Source: Planococcus salinus (GTDB lineage Bacteria; Bacillota; Bacilli; Bacillales_A; Planococcaceae). From it: 64,000 bases of DNA. Location of the stretch: positions 1 through 64,000 of the forward strand of contig NZ_RIAX01000010.1 in the NCBI RefSeq assembly GCF_003719725.1, given 5' to 3'. The notes under the pieces are model-generated. The model was not told where the DNA came from. It was given only the letters and a program-made list of their open reading frames with translations, and ran no database searches. The position numbers were made by a program, and so were the translations under genes. Positions 42,166 through 50,270 of the stretch are shown here, piece by piece. Numbering within the stretch: the stretch's first letter is position 1; each line of letters starts with the position of its first letter.

Positions 42166-43488
42166 ATGAAGGTGAAGACTCCCATCCCCAAAGCCAAGGA
42201 ACTGGACAGCACATTATCACTTATCAATGAAGGCTTCGACTTTCTTCCAAGCCGCCGCAAAGAACTGAAATCCGATATATTCGAAACCCGCTTACTCGGA
42301 CAAAAAGCCGTCTGCATAGCCGGAGAAAAAGCGGCAGCCGTCTTCTATGACAATAAATACTTTAAACGCAAAGGAGCCGCTCCGAAACCATTGAAGAAAA
42401 CCTTGTTCGGCGAAGGCGGTGTCCATGTCAGAGACGGAGAAGACCATCACCATCAAAAACGGATGTTCCTTTCCATGATGACACCGGAACGGCTGGAAGA
42501 AGTCAAACGCATGGCCATACAGGAACTGGATGCCAAAGTGGATCAATGGGAAACGCAGGATGAAGTCATCCTTCTCGACGAGCTGGAAGAGGTACTGTCA
42601 CGGGCCGTCATGCACTGGGCAGGATTGCCTTTCAAAGAAAGCGACGTCAAACAGCGTACACAGGAACTGGTCGCCATGGTTGACTCTTTCGGTGGTTCCG
42701 TGAACCGCCTGAAAGAAGGGGCCAAAGCGCGCAAAAGCCACGAAGAGTGGTTGGAAGGCATCATCAAGGAAATTCGCTCCGGTGTCTATAACCCACCGCC
42801 TTATACCGCCGCCTATATTGTGGCACATCAAAAAACGCCTGAAGGGAAACTATTGGACCTTCATACCGCAGCAGTTGATTTGAATAATGCCTACCGTCCG
42901 ATGATTGCCACCGCTTATCTCATCGTCTTTGGAGCGATGGCACTTCACCAATATCCGGAAACAAAGGCAAAAATGCAGGCGGATGAAGACAACTACAGCC
43001 ATATGTTCGCTCAGGAAGTCCGCCGCTATTACCCATTTGCGCCCGCCATGGCGGCAAAAGTGAAGAAAGACTTTGTTTGGCACGGCTATCATTTCAAAAA
43101 GAACATGCTGGTCATACTGGATCTTTACGGCACGAACCGGCATCCGGACTCATGGGATCGTCCAGAGGAGTTTGTTCCCGAACGGTTCCAGAATTGGAAA
43201 GGCAGCCCGTTCTCTTTTATCCCTCAAGGAGGCGGCGATCATCACATGGGTCATCGTTGCGCCGGTGAATGGATGACGGTCATGGTTATGCAGTCTTTCT
43301 TTAAGTATCTGGCCACCAACATCCGTTACACAGTGCCCGATCAGGATTTGACATACGATATGGCCCGCATGCCGACCATGCCAAAAAGCCACTTTGTCAT
43401 CCGCGATGTCCAAAAACTGAGAGCCCGCCCCGACAACGTCCTGTTCCATGAACAAAGCCAGACAGTCGTACAATCACGTGTCCATTGA
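42166..43488 (+). CDS. CYP152-type fatty acid peroxygenase (P450BS-beta-like)
   Basis: A 440-residue P450 that hydroxylates (or decarboxylates) fatty acids with hydrogen peroxide. The haem cysteine is C365 (MGHRCAGEW) and the family-specific acid-anchoring arginine and proline are R244-P245 (NNAYRPMIA), in place of the usual acid-alcohol pair. The 9-residue spaced GAGGAG decides ATG 42166 over the ATG three codons earlier. No redox partner gene is nearby, as expected. Cytoplasmic. Confidence 0.93.
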   Translation: MKVKTPIPKAKELDSTLSLINEGFDFLPSRRKELKSDIFETRLLGQKAVCIAGEKAAAVFYDNKYFKRKGAAPKPLKKTLFGEGGVHVRDGEDHHHQKRMFLSMMTPERLEEVKRMAIQELDAKVDQWETQDEVILLDELEEVLSRAVMHWAGLPFKESDVKQRTQELVAMVDSFGGSVNRLKEGAKARKSHEEWLEGIIKEIRSGVYNPPPYTAAYIVAHQKTPEGKLLDLHTAAVDLNNAYRPMIATAYLIVFGAMALHQYPETKAKMQADEDNYSHMFAQEVRRYYPFAPAMAAKVKKDFVWHGYHFKKNMLVILDLYGTNRHPDSWDRPEEFVPERFQNWKGSPFSFIPQGGGDHHMGHRCAGEWMTVMVMQSFFKYLATNIRYTVPDQDLTYDMARMPTMPKSHFVIRDVQKLRARPDNVLFHEQSQTVVQSRVH

Positions 43489-43497
43489 TAAATAGAG

Positions 43498-43533
43498 AAA
43501 GCCGGTTTCCTATTTGGGGAAACCGGCTTTTTT
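43498..43533. terminator. Bidirectional terminator
   Basis: AAAGCCGGTTTCC pairs with GGAAACCGGCTTT around a 7-base loop. Confidence 0.88.
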
Positions 43534-43539
43534 ACGTGG

Positions 43540-44442
43540 CTAGACTTTCAATTCATCATGCATGTCAGCAGACTTTTCGATTTGAATAGTCGTATGTTCG
43601 ATTTTGTAACGGTTATGGATCAGCGCAATGGCCTGGCTGAGCAGCTCCTGCTCGTCAGCTTCGTTCTCAGCCTTCATATGGCACGTGAACAGATCAAGCC
43701 CCGACGTAATGGTCCAGATATGCAGGTCGTGGACTTCCACGACACCGTCAATTTCTTCCAACAGCAATTTCACTTCTTTCGGATCGATGGTCGGCGGCGT
43801 TCCTTCCATCAGAATGTGGATGCTGTTCTGAAGAATGCCCCAGGCGCTTTTCAAAATCAGCAGCGCCACGAACACAGAAATAATCGGGTCTGCAATGTTC
43901 CAGCCGAACCACAGAATCAGCAAGCCCGCCACAATCGCACCGACTGAACCCAAAGCATCACCGATAATATGCAGATAAGCACTTTTCATATTAAGATTTT
44001 CATGGACATCCGCTTTCCGGTTCAATACCCAGGCGCTCAGCAAGTTTGCCAGCAGGCCAATGGCGGCAATGAGCAGCATCAGGCTTCCCTGCACTTCAGG
44101 CGGCGCGTAAAACCGCTCAATGGCTTCATAGACGATGAAGCCGGCCATGGCGAACAACGTGATGCCATTAAAGAAAGCCGCAATGATTTCGAATCGGTAA
44201 TAGCCATAGGTTTTCCGCGCAGACGCAGCTTTTCCTGCAAACCAAATCGCCGACAGGCTGAGAGCCAGTGATACAGTATCAGACAGCATATGGCCGCTGT
44301 CGGCGATCAATGCCAGACTGTTTGTGAGAAGGCCGCCGAAAAATTCCAGCAGCATGATACCTGCTGTGATGGCAAGGGCCACGACAAGCGCTTTCCTGTT
44401 TCCTTCCCGGGCAGCTTCAAAATGGCTGTGATCGTGTCCCAT
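43540..44442 (-). CDS. czcD: Cation diffusion facilitator (zinc-type CzcD)
   Basis: A 300-residue CDF exporter with six membrane segments and a histidine-rich N terminus (MGHDHSH). Transport-site residues are in segment 2 (IADSGHMLSDTVS, D48/H51/D55 region) and segment 5 (HIIGDALGSVGA). The C-terminal metal-sensing domain has VHDLHIWTITSGLDLFTCH. Export of zinc, cobalt or cadmium by proton antiport is expected. ATG 44442 has AAAGGAGC upstream. Confidence 0.92.
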   Translation of the reverse strand: MGHDHSHFEAAREGNRKALVVALAITAGIMLLEFFGGLLTNSLALIADSGHMLSDTVSLALSLSAIWFAGKAASARKTYGYYRFEIIAAFFNGITLFAMAGFIVYEAIERFYAPPEVQGSLMLLIAAIGLLANLLSAWVLNRKADVHENLNMKSAYLHIIGDALGSVGAIVAGLLILWFGWNIADPIISVFVALLILKSAWGILQNSIHILMEGTPPTIDPKEVKLLLEEIDGVVEVHDLHIWTITSGLDLFTCHMKAENEADEQELLSQAIALIHNRYKIEHTTIQIEKSADMHDELKV

Positions 44443-44487
44443 TCCACAAGCTCCTTTCTCTTGAAAACAGTCTAACAAAAAACGCAA

Positions 44488-44516
44488 TTGACAGCGCCGC
44501 GGAAGTCTTATACGAT
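44488..44516 (+). promoter_or_regulatory. Promoter of the preQ1 riboswitch-queF operon
   Basis: TTGACA (44488-44493), 17-base spacer, TACGAT (44511-44516). Confidence 0.78.
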
Positions 44517-44545
44517 AAGTGAGGAAAATAAATAACCCGGCGACG

Positions 44546-44586
44546 GGAGAGGTTCATAGCATTTCACCCTCTATAAAAAACTATGG
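44546..44586 (+). ncRNA. preQ1-I riboswitch
   Basis: AGAGGTTCATAGC ... ACCCTCT followed by the A-rich tail ATAAAAAACTATGG, matching the preQ1 class I aptamer closely. The terminator at 44599-44630 follows directly. Binding of preQ1 would favour termination and so turn off queF and the precursor transporter. The queuosine genes downstream fit this exactly. Confidence 0.95.
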
Positions 44587-44598
44587 ATTTTGAAGCTC

Positions 44599-44630
44599 AG
44601 CCAAATCCACATGCGATTTGGCTTTTTCTT
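44599..44630 (+). terminator. Riboswitch-controlled terminator
   Basis: AGCCAAATC pairs with GATTTGGCT followed by a T run; part of the preQ1 switch. Confidence 0.88.
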
Positions 44631-44685
44631 TTGTCCGTTTTTTATAGGCTCTCTCCAGCCGGCATTTTTAAGGAGGCCTATCTTT

Positions 44686-45180
44686 ATGGCAGGAAGAAAC
44701 GAAGACACATTGGATCATTTAACATTGCTCGGCAATCAGGACACAAAATATAAATACGCATACGCTCCGGAAGTTCTGGAGGCAATTGATAATATGCATA
44801 CCCGCGATTATTTCGTGAAATTCAACAATCCCGAATTCACGTCCCTTTGTCCACAGACCGGCCAGCCGGATTTTGCTACGATTTACCTGAGCTTTATCCC
44901 TGATAAAAAATTGGTGGAGAGCAAATCGCTGAAATTGTATTTCTTCAGTTTCCGCAACCATGGAGATTTCCATGAAGACGTGGTCAATATCATCATGAAT
45001 GACCTGATCGATTTGCTAGATCCCCGCTATATCGAAGTCTGGGGCAAATTCACACCGCGCGGCGGCTTGTCGATCGATCCTTACACCAATTACGGCAAAC
45101 CAGGCACAAAATACGAAGAAATGGCATCGTACCGGATGATGAATCACGACATGAATCCCGAAACGATCACCAATCGGTAA
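44686..45180 (+). CDS. queF: NADPH-dependent 7-cyano-7-deazaguanine (preQ0) reductase
   Basis: A 164-residue unimodular QueF that reduces preQ0 to preQ1 in queuosine synthesis. The nucleophile C55 ([13 protein letters not shown]), D62 and E97 ([10 protein letters not shown]) are in place, at the numbering of the B. subtilis enzyme. ATG 44686 has AAGGAGGCC upstream; the longer frame runs into the riboswitch. It is followed 12 bases later by the YhhQ-type transporter, with which it forms an operon. Confidence 0.96.
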   Translation: MAGRNEDTLDHLTLLGNQDTKYKYAYAPEVLEAIDNMHTRDYFVKFNNPEFTSLCPQTGQPDFATIYLSFIPDKKLVESKSLKLYFFSFRNHGDFHEDVVNIIMNDLIDLLDPRYIEVWGKFTPRGGLSIDPYTNYGKPGTKYEEMASYRMMNHDMNPETITNR

Positions 45181-45192
45181 GGAGGGAAAAAC

Positions 45193-45822
45193 ATGTTGCT
45201 TTATTTGAATGGTGCCTTTGTCGGCCTTTTGATTTTATCAAACATCCTGGCCGTCAAACTTTTCAGCATCGGTCCATGGGCTGTATTGCCGGCCGCCGTC
45301 ATCGTCTACGTTTTTACGTTCCCAATCACGGATACCATTGCAGAAGTATACGGAAAAGAAGCGGCGCGTCAAACCGTATGGGCCGGTTTCATCACCCAGC
45401 TTTGTGCACTGCTGTTCATCTATTTTGCCATCCGTTTGCCTGCTGCCCCTTTTTTCGGTGACCAGGCATCCTTTGAAACGATCTTTTCTGCCGGCTTCCG
45501 TGTGACACTCGCAAGCCTCGTGTCTTATTTTATCAGCCAGCATCTGGACGTAACGATTTTCCACAAATTAAAACAGCGTCATGGCAATTCCAAATTGTGG
45601 ATCCGAAACAACGCTTCCACCATGGTCAGCCAATTGGTGGATACGACGCTTTTTATCGCCATCGCTTTTTACGGCACTCTGCCGACCGGCGCATTGCTTG
45701 GCATGATCGTGACACAGTACCTCTTTAAATGGGTAGTGGCCGGCGCGGATACACCGCTTGTCTACTTGCTCGTCAAACTGTGCAGACGCAGACAGCACTC
45801 AACTGAACAAGTTTATGGATAA
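45193..45822 (+). CDS. yhhQ: Queuosine precursor transporter (YhhQ family)
   Basis: A 209-residue membrane protein with about six segments. Conserved family stretches are NILAVKLFSIGPWAVLPAA, FPITDTIAEVYGKEAARQ, ISQHLDVTIFHKLKQRHG (shorter parts) and STMVSQLVDTTLFIAIAFYG. YhhQ takes up preQ0 and preQ1. Its place behind a preQ1 riboswitch and queF confirms the role well. ATG 45193 has AAGGAGGG upstream. Confidence 0.93.
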   Translation: MLLYLNGAFVGLLILSNILAVKLFSIGPWAVLPAAVIVYVFTFPITDTIAEVYGKEAARQTVWAGFITQLCALLFIYFAIRLPAAPFFGDQASFETIFSAGFRVTLASLVSYFISQHLDVTIFHKLKQRHGNSKLWIRNNASTMVSQLVDTTLFIAIAFYGTLPTGALLGMIVTQYLFKWVVAGADTPLVYLLVKLCRRRQHSTEQVYG

Positions 45823-45828
45823 ACGAAA

Positions 45829-45859
45829 CAGGCCGGAAGCGAAGAGCTTCCGGCCTTTC
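45829..45859. terminator. Bidirectional terminator
   Basis: AGGCCGGAAGC pairs with GCTTCCGGCCT around GAAGA. Confidence 0.87.
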
Positions 45860-45872
45860 CTATTAAGAATTT

Positions 45873-46715
45873 TTACAGTTTTATGCTTTGTGTCTTTGCT
45901 GGTTGTTTTGTACGGCCCGGTATTTTCGTCAGGACCAAGTCAGCAATAATGGGCAAATGATCAGACACCGCTGTTTCGATCGCTTCTGCCTGACTGACTT
46001 CAAACCCGTCATCCGTGAAGACATAATCAATTCTTGTCGCCGGTCTGAAAATCTCTCTGGTATCCTGATTGACGTAAGGGGAGGGATACGTATAAGCATC
46101 ACCTTTTTTCACTTTCAGGAAAGCATCCTGAAAGTGGTGCTTTATCCTGCTCATTTCCTCATGCCTTGGTGGCGCATTAAAATCTCCTGTAACGATGCGG
46201 GGAAACCGGCTCTTCCCTGAAATTTCGAGAAGCTCTAAAACACTGACTTTCAATTCTTCATCTTTCAACGAAAAATGGGTATTGAAAAAACTGATATAAG
46301 TTCCCTTGATGTCGACCACCGTTTCCAGAATTCCTCTCGGCTCATTATTGCCAATCGGAGCAATAACTTGCGTCAACTTATGATTTTCCGCATACCTGAT
46401 TGGATATTTACTCAATACCGCATTGCCGTATTGTGCGATCGGCCGTTCCAACTCTTCGGATTCCACGTTCAGATTGGCACCGAATGCCGCATACATCCCC
46501 AGCCTCTTACTCAGCCAGTCGACCTGGTCAATAAAAGAACTGCGCGCTGAAAAAAAACGATCCACTTCTTGTAAGCCTATGATCTCCACTTCCGATTCCT
46601 CGATGACACGGGCAGTTTTCTCCAAATCCACTACTCCATCCATTCCTAATCCGTGGGCGATGTTAAACGACATTACTCTTACAGCTATATTGACGGGATC
46701 TTCGTTCTCAGACAC
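45873..46715 (-). CDS. Endonuclease/exonuclease/phosphatase (EEP) family hydrolase, copy 2
   Basis: A 280-residue EEP-fold protein. Motifs are VMSFNIAHGLG (14-24), IIGLQEVDRFFSARS (the metal-binding E), FFNTHFSLKDEEL, IVTGDFNAPP and the C-terminal SDHLPIIADL (catalytic D-H). It is a paralogue of the gene at 46816-47574. Members cleave phosphodiesters of nucleic acids, inositol phosphates or sphingomyelin; substrate unknown. No signal peptide. The start is GTG 46715 with AAGGAGAGG upstream. Confidence 0.85.
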   Translation of the reverse strand: MSENEDPVNIAVRVMSFNIAHGLGMDGVVDLEKTARVIEESEVEIIGLQEVDRFFSARSSFIDQVDWLSKRLGMYAAFGANLNVESEELERPIAQYGNAVLSKYPIRYAENHKLTQVIAPIGNNEPRGILETVVDIKGTYISFFNTHFSLKDEELKVSVLELLEISGKSRFPRIVTGDFNAPPRHEEMSRIKHHFQDAFLKVKKGDAYTYPSPYVNQDTREIFRPATRIDYVFTDDGFEVSQAEAIETAVSDHLPIIADLVLTKIPGRTKQPAKTQSIKL

Positions 46716-46815
46716 TCGAACCTCTCCTTTTTGATCGAAACCATTCGGCTTCTTTCTTTGTCACCCCGAGTATAACAAAGAAATACAAGAAATGTTGTTG
46801 AGTTTATGTAAAGTT

Positions 46816-47574
46816 TTATTTCAAGTCCAAAATCAGCTCCATGTCAGCCAAGACCGGAAAATGATCCGAAACGTCTGTGGGAAGTACAGCTACCAGCTTT
46901 GTTGACCAATGCTTATCGGAGAGGATGTAATCGAGACGGTTTCCTTTTTCCGCATCCCGACTATAGGTTGTCGGGTAATGCATGTTCCGCGGAAGGGCTG
47001 GATTGAAATGGGAAAAGAGGCGCTCCATCGGCGGCTCATCAATTGTCATATTAAAATCTCCCACAATAATGGACGGTACCTCCAATTGCTCTGTAATGGC
47101 AATCAAGGTGTCCACCCCTAAATGCTGTTCCTGCTCATCCAATGAAAAATGGGTATTCAAAAAAGCGATTGTCGTACCTTCAATATTTATGATCGTTTCC
47201 AATACACCCCGCTGTTCATTTCCACTTTGTTCGTTCGGCACACTGGCCAAGAGGTGATTTTGACAGGAAACAATCGGATGTTTACTGAAAACTGCGTTTC
47301 CATACTGACGGTTCGGCCGTCCCTCTTCAGTGGCAGGCAAGTCAATATTCGGACCGTATGCGGCATACATATCCAACTGCTCCGCCAGCCAGTTTACTTG
47401 GTCTGCAAAATGGCTGCGGCTGGAAAAATGGCGATCCACTTCCTGCAGTCCGATGATGTCGGCTTTTGCGTGGCCAAGCAGTTCAGCAGTCCCAGGCAAA
47501 TCAATATGTCCTTCCATATCCCTGCCACTTCCGATGTTAAAGGTGACAACCCTAACGCTTCTGTCCGATTGCAT
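46816..47574 (-). CDS. Endonuclease/exonuclease/phosphatase (EEP) family hydrolase, copy 1
   Basis: A 252-residue EEP-fold protein, close paralogue of the neighbour downstream: VVTFNIGSGRDMEGHIDLPG, IIGLQEVDRHFSSRSHF, FLNTHFSLDEQEQ, IVGDFNMTIDEPP and SDHFPVLADM. ATG 47574 has AGAGG at 8-base spacing, preferred to GTG 47583. The two genes are on one strand with a 100-base gap. Cytoplasmic, substrate unknown. Confidence 0.85.
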   Translation of the reverse strand: MQSDRSVRVVTFNIGSGRDMEGHIDLPGTAELLGHAKADIIGLQEVDRHFSSRSHFADQVNWLAEQLDMYAAYGPNIDLPATEEGRPNRQYGNAVFSKHPIVSCQNHLLASVPNEQSGNEQRGVLETIINIEGTTIAFLNTHFSLDEQEQHLGVDTLIAITEQLEVPSIIVGDFNMTIDEPPMERLFSHFNPALPRNMHYPTTYSRDAEKGNRLDYILSDKHWSTKLVAVLPTDVSDHFPVLADMELILDLK

Positions 47575-47630
47575 CTTCTTCACCTCTCTTTTTTTGAGTA
47601 TAATTCCCTTTTGTCCTTAATCAGAAACTA

Positions 47631-47666
47631 AAAAAAAGTGCACAACCAACGAATTGTGCACTTTTC
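47631..47666 (-). terminator. Terminator of the MerR/TipAS gene
   Basis: AAAAGTGCACAA pairs with TTGTGCACTTTT around 7 bases; T run on the minus strand. Confidence 0.85.
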
Positions 47667-47669
47667 AGC

Positions 47670-48434
47670 CTATTTTTTAAATCCGGTATAAATGTGCACT
47701 GCATCCCGTAAAAACTCGGCAGCTTTTGGATGCACTTTATTGTAATAGGCGGCGAACCGTTCGTCGTCCACATACATCTGCGCAAGTCCGGCATGCGCTT
47801 CTTTGCTATAGGATGGCCATGTAAAAGCCAGCCACTGCTTATGCAAATCCGCCGCTTTTTGTGCCGTTTCGCTTGAAGGATCGCCTGTTTCACAAGCCTC
47901 TCTTAACACAGCCAGCACTTCCTGCTCCAGCTGTGTAAATTGCCGGTATTGCTGCTCGTTCATATTCAGCATTCTGGCATTCGACTTGTCAACTTCTTCG
48001 TTGCCGTACTTTTCACGAATTTCTTGACCGTACTGCTGTTCATTGTCCTCTATCAGCTGTTGTTTAAAGCCCTCGAACTTTTCTTTATCCGCCATTGAAC
48101 TCTTCCCTTCTGCTGCGGAAATGGTCTTTTCCACATTCATGATCAGGAGGTCCAGCTGCCGTCGCTTTTCAACCAGCTGCTGGCGATGTCTCTTTAACGC
48201 GTCGGCACCATCAAAAGCAGGGTCGGTGACTATTTTTTTGATGCTTTTCAAGTCCACCCCCAGTTCCCGGTAGAAAAGGATCTGCTGCAGTCGATCCACT
48301 TCGCGCTGCCCGTAAATCCGGTAACCTGAGGAATTTTTTCTGGCAGGCTTCAAAATTCCGATTTCATCGTAATACCGCAGCGTCCTTGTCGAGACGCCAG
48401 CCAGTTCCCCCAACTTCTGCACCGTATATTCCAT
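47670..48434 (-). CDS. MerR-family regulator with C-terminal TipAS domain
   Basis: A 254-residue regulator. The N-terminal winged helix reads VQKLGELAGVSTRTLRYYDEIGIL (in parts) and is followed by a coiled coil (about 75-110). The C-terminal TipAS domain (about 135-254) has the KYGNEEVDKS, QKAADLHKQWL and AGLAQMYVDDERFAAYYN stretches. TipAS domains bind thiopeptide and other drugs. ATG 48434 has CAGGAGGTGAG upstream. It has its own MerR-type promoter; the adjacent ABC exporter gene makes a drug-response link likely. Confidence 0.9.
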   Translation of the reverse strand: MEYTVQKLGELAGVSTRTLRYYDEIGILKPARKNSSGYRIYGQREVDRLQQILFYRELGVDLKSIKKIVTDPAFDGADALKRHRQQLVEKRRQLDLLIMNVEKTISAAEGKSSMADKEKFEGFKQQLIEDNEQQYGQEIREKYGNEEVDKSNARMLNMNEQQYRQFTQLEQEVLAVLREACETGDPSSETAQKAADLHKQWLAFTWPSYSKEAHAGLAQMYVDDERFAAYYNKVHPKAAEFLRDAVHIYTGFKK

Positions 48435-48456
48435 GCGCTCACCTCCTGATAACTCC

Positions 48457-48487
48457 ACTCTACACCTTCACGCAACGTCAATGTCAA
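48457..48487 (-). promoter_or_regulatory. MerR-type promoter with 19-bp spacer
   Basis: Minus strand TTGACA (48487-48482), exactly 19 bases to TAGAGT (48462-48457). The spacer holds TTGACGTTGCGTGAAGG, near-palindromic as in MerR operators, which need the long spacer for activation by DNA distortion. Confidence 0.75.
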
Positions 48488-48496
48488 ACAGGAAAT

Positions 48497-50239
48497 TCAC
48501 GTTAACTGCTGTTCCGCAAATTCACGGTATAAGGAATGCTTCTCGATCAGTTCAGTATGGCTGCCAATGCCGGTGACATGTCCTTTTTCAATGAAAACGA
48601 TCTTATCAGCATCTACAATGGTCGAAAGCCGATGGGCGATGACCAATGTGGTGCGCCCCTGCATCAGACGGCTCAACGCCTGTTGGACAATCCCTTCTGA
48701 TTGACTGTCCAGACTGGCTGTCGCTTCGTCCATCATGAGAATTTTGGGATCGCGCAAAAATGCACGTGCAATGGCAATACGCTGCCGCTGCCCTCCGGAC
48801 AACTTGACTCCCCGTTCGCCCACTTCCGTATCCAGGCCTTTTGGAAACGCTTTGATGAAATCTTCCGCGTAAGCCATACGCGCCACGGCCCAAAGCTCTT
48901 CGTCTTCAATGGTTTCGTTGCCAGGCAAGCCGTAGGTCAAATTCGCCCGGATGGTTCCACCCATCATGGCACTTTCCTGAGACACATAGCCGATTTGGTC
49001 ACGCCAGGAAGCAATGGAAATATCCGAAATCGGTACACTGCCGATGGTAATTTCTCCAGAATCGGGTTCGTAAAAGCGTTCAAGTAAACCGAAGATGGTG
49101 GTTTTTCCGCCGCCGCTGGGGCCTGCAAAAGCAATCATTTCTCCCGGCTGTGCGGTAAACGAAATATGTTGAAGAACCGGCTGTTCCTGCTGATTATACG
49201 AAAACGTGACATCTTGCACTTGCAATGCCTTGCCTGTGATATCCATTTCAATTCCCGTATGCGATTCCTCAAGCGGCAACTCCAGTATTTCGATGATGCG
49301 CTCTGTCGCCCCTTTTGCTTTTTGCAGTTCTGTAAAAAACATGGCAAATGTCGTCATCGGCATGATGATCTGGAACAAGTACAACAAAAACGCCACGAGC
49401 GACCCCGTGGTCATCGTGCCTTCTGTCACACGAATCCCACCGTAGCCAATAATCGCCACAATCACAGCCATGATCACTACGTACATAAGCGGTGCAATCA
49501 AGGCATAAATTTTCGCTTCCCGCATACCGATGGTGAACAAACGGCTGATCCCGTTCAATCCTTTTTGCTGTTCGGCCAGTTCGGCGGTGGATGATTTCAT
49601 CAAACGGATTTCGCTCAGCGTCTGCTGCACATTTCCTGTGAACAAAGCTGTCTCGTCTTGCAGATTCCGTGAGATTTTTGCCATCTGCCGGCCGAGCGGA
49701 ATCATGATGGCGATAGTGACCGGCACAGCAAGCAGCATGATCAATGTCATTTTCCAGTCCATGATAAGCAATATAATGACCGCTCCGATAATGGAAATAA
49801 TGCCCGTGATGAAATTCGGGAAATGATCGGTAATCAGATTCCGGACAATGCCGGTGTCATTGACCACCCGGCTGACTGTCTCACCACTTGAATGCTGATC
49901 GAAATAACTGACGCGCAACCGGATCAGCCGAAGCCACATCTTGTCACGCAGGCCCGCCACAATTCTTTGGCCCACCATGCTGAGCAAGTAAATCGAAGCA
50001 CCATTGATGACCGCCTGTACAATAAAAGCGGCCGCAATGCCGATTATTAATGGAGTGCTTAACGAATCCACCGAAAAGCCATCCACCAAATTTCTTGTCA
50101 ACAGTGGCACGACAAGCCCGACAAGCGTCGTTATCAAGCTCGCCAGCAATCCGAAGACCAGTGCCAGCTTCGGGATTTTCAAAGATAAAATGAGGGAAAC
50201 GAACGGTTTCAAGCCGGTATTCTGTTGTTGTTCTTTCAT
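48497..50239 (-). CDS. Multidrug ABC exporter (half-transporter, BmrA-like)
   Basis: A 580-residue half-transporter with six membrane segments (about 20-310) fused to an ATPase. Walker A GPSGGGKTTIFGLLERFYEP, signature KLSGGQRQRIAIARAFL, Walker B ILMMDEATASLDSQSE and H-loop VIAHRLSTI are intact. It would work as a homodimer exporting drugs or lipids. ATG 50239 has AGGAGATC upstream. MerR/TipAS gene follows, but with its own promoter. Confidence 0.92.
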   Translation of the reverse strand: MKEQQQNTGLKPFVSLILSLKIPKLALVFGLLASLITTLVGLVVPLLTRNLVDGFSVDSLSTPLIIGIAAAFIVQAVINGASIYLLSMVGQRIVAGLRDKMWLRLIRLRVSYFDQHSSGETVSRVVNDTGIVRNLITDHFPNFITGIISIIGAVIILLIMDWKMTLIMLLAVPVTIAIMIPLGRQMAKISRNLQDETALFTGNVQQTLSEIRLMKSSTAELAEQQKGLNGISRLFTIGMREAKIYALIAPLMYVVIMAVIVAIIGYGGIRVTEGTMTTGSLVAFLLYLFQIIMPMTTFAMFFTELQKAKGATERIIEILELPLEESHTGIEMDITGKALQVQDVTFSYNQQEQPVLQHISFTAQPGEMIAFAGPSGGGKTTIFGLLERFYEPDSGEITIGSVPISDISIASWRDQIGYVSQESAMMGGTIRANLTYGLPGNETIEDEELWAVARMAYAEDFIKAFPKGLDTEVGERGVKLSGGQRQRIAIARAFLRDPKILMMDEATASLDSQSEGIVQQALSRLMQGRTTLVIAHRLSTIVDADKIVFIEKGHVTGIGSHTELIEKHSLYREFAEQQLT

Positions 50240-50270
50240 AAAAAAGATCTCCTATCCATTGCAATTCGAT

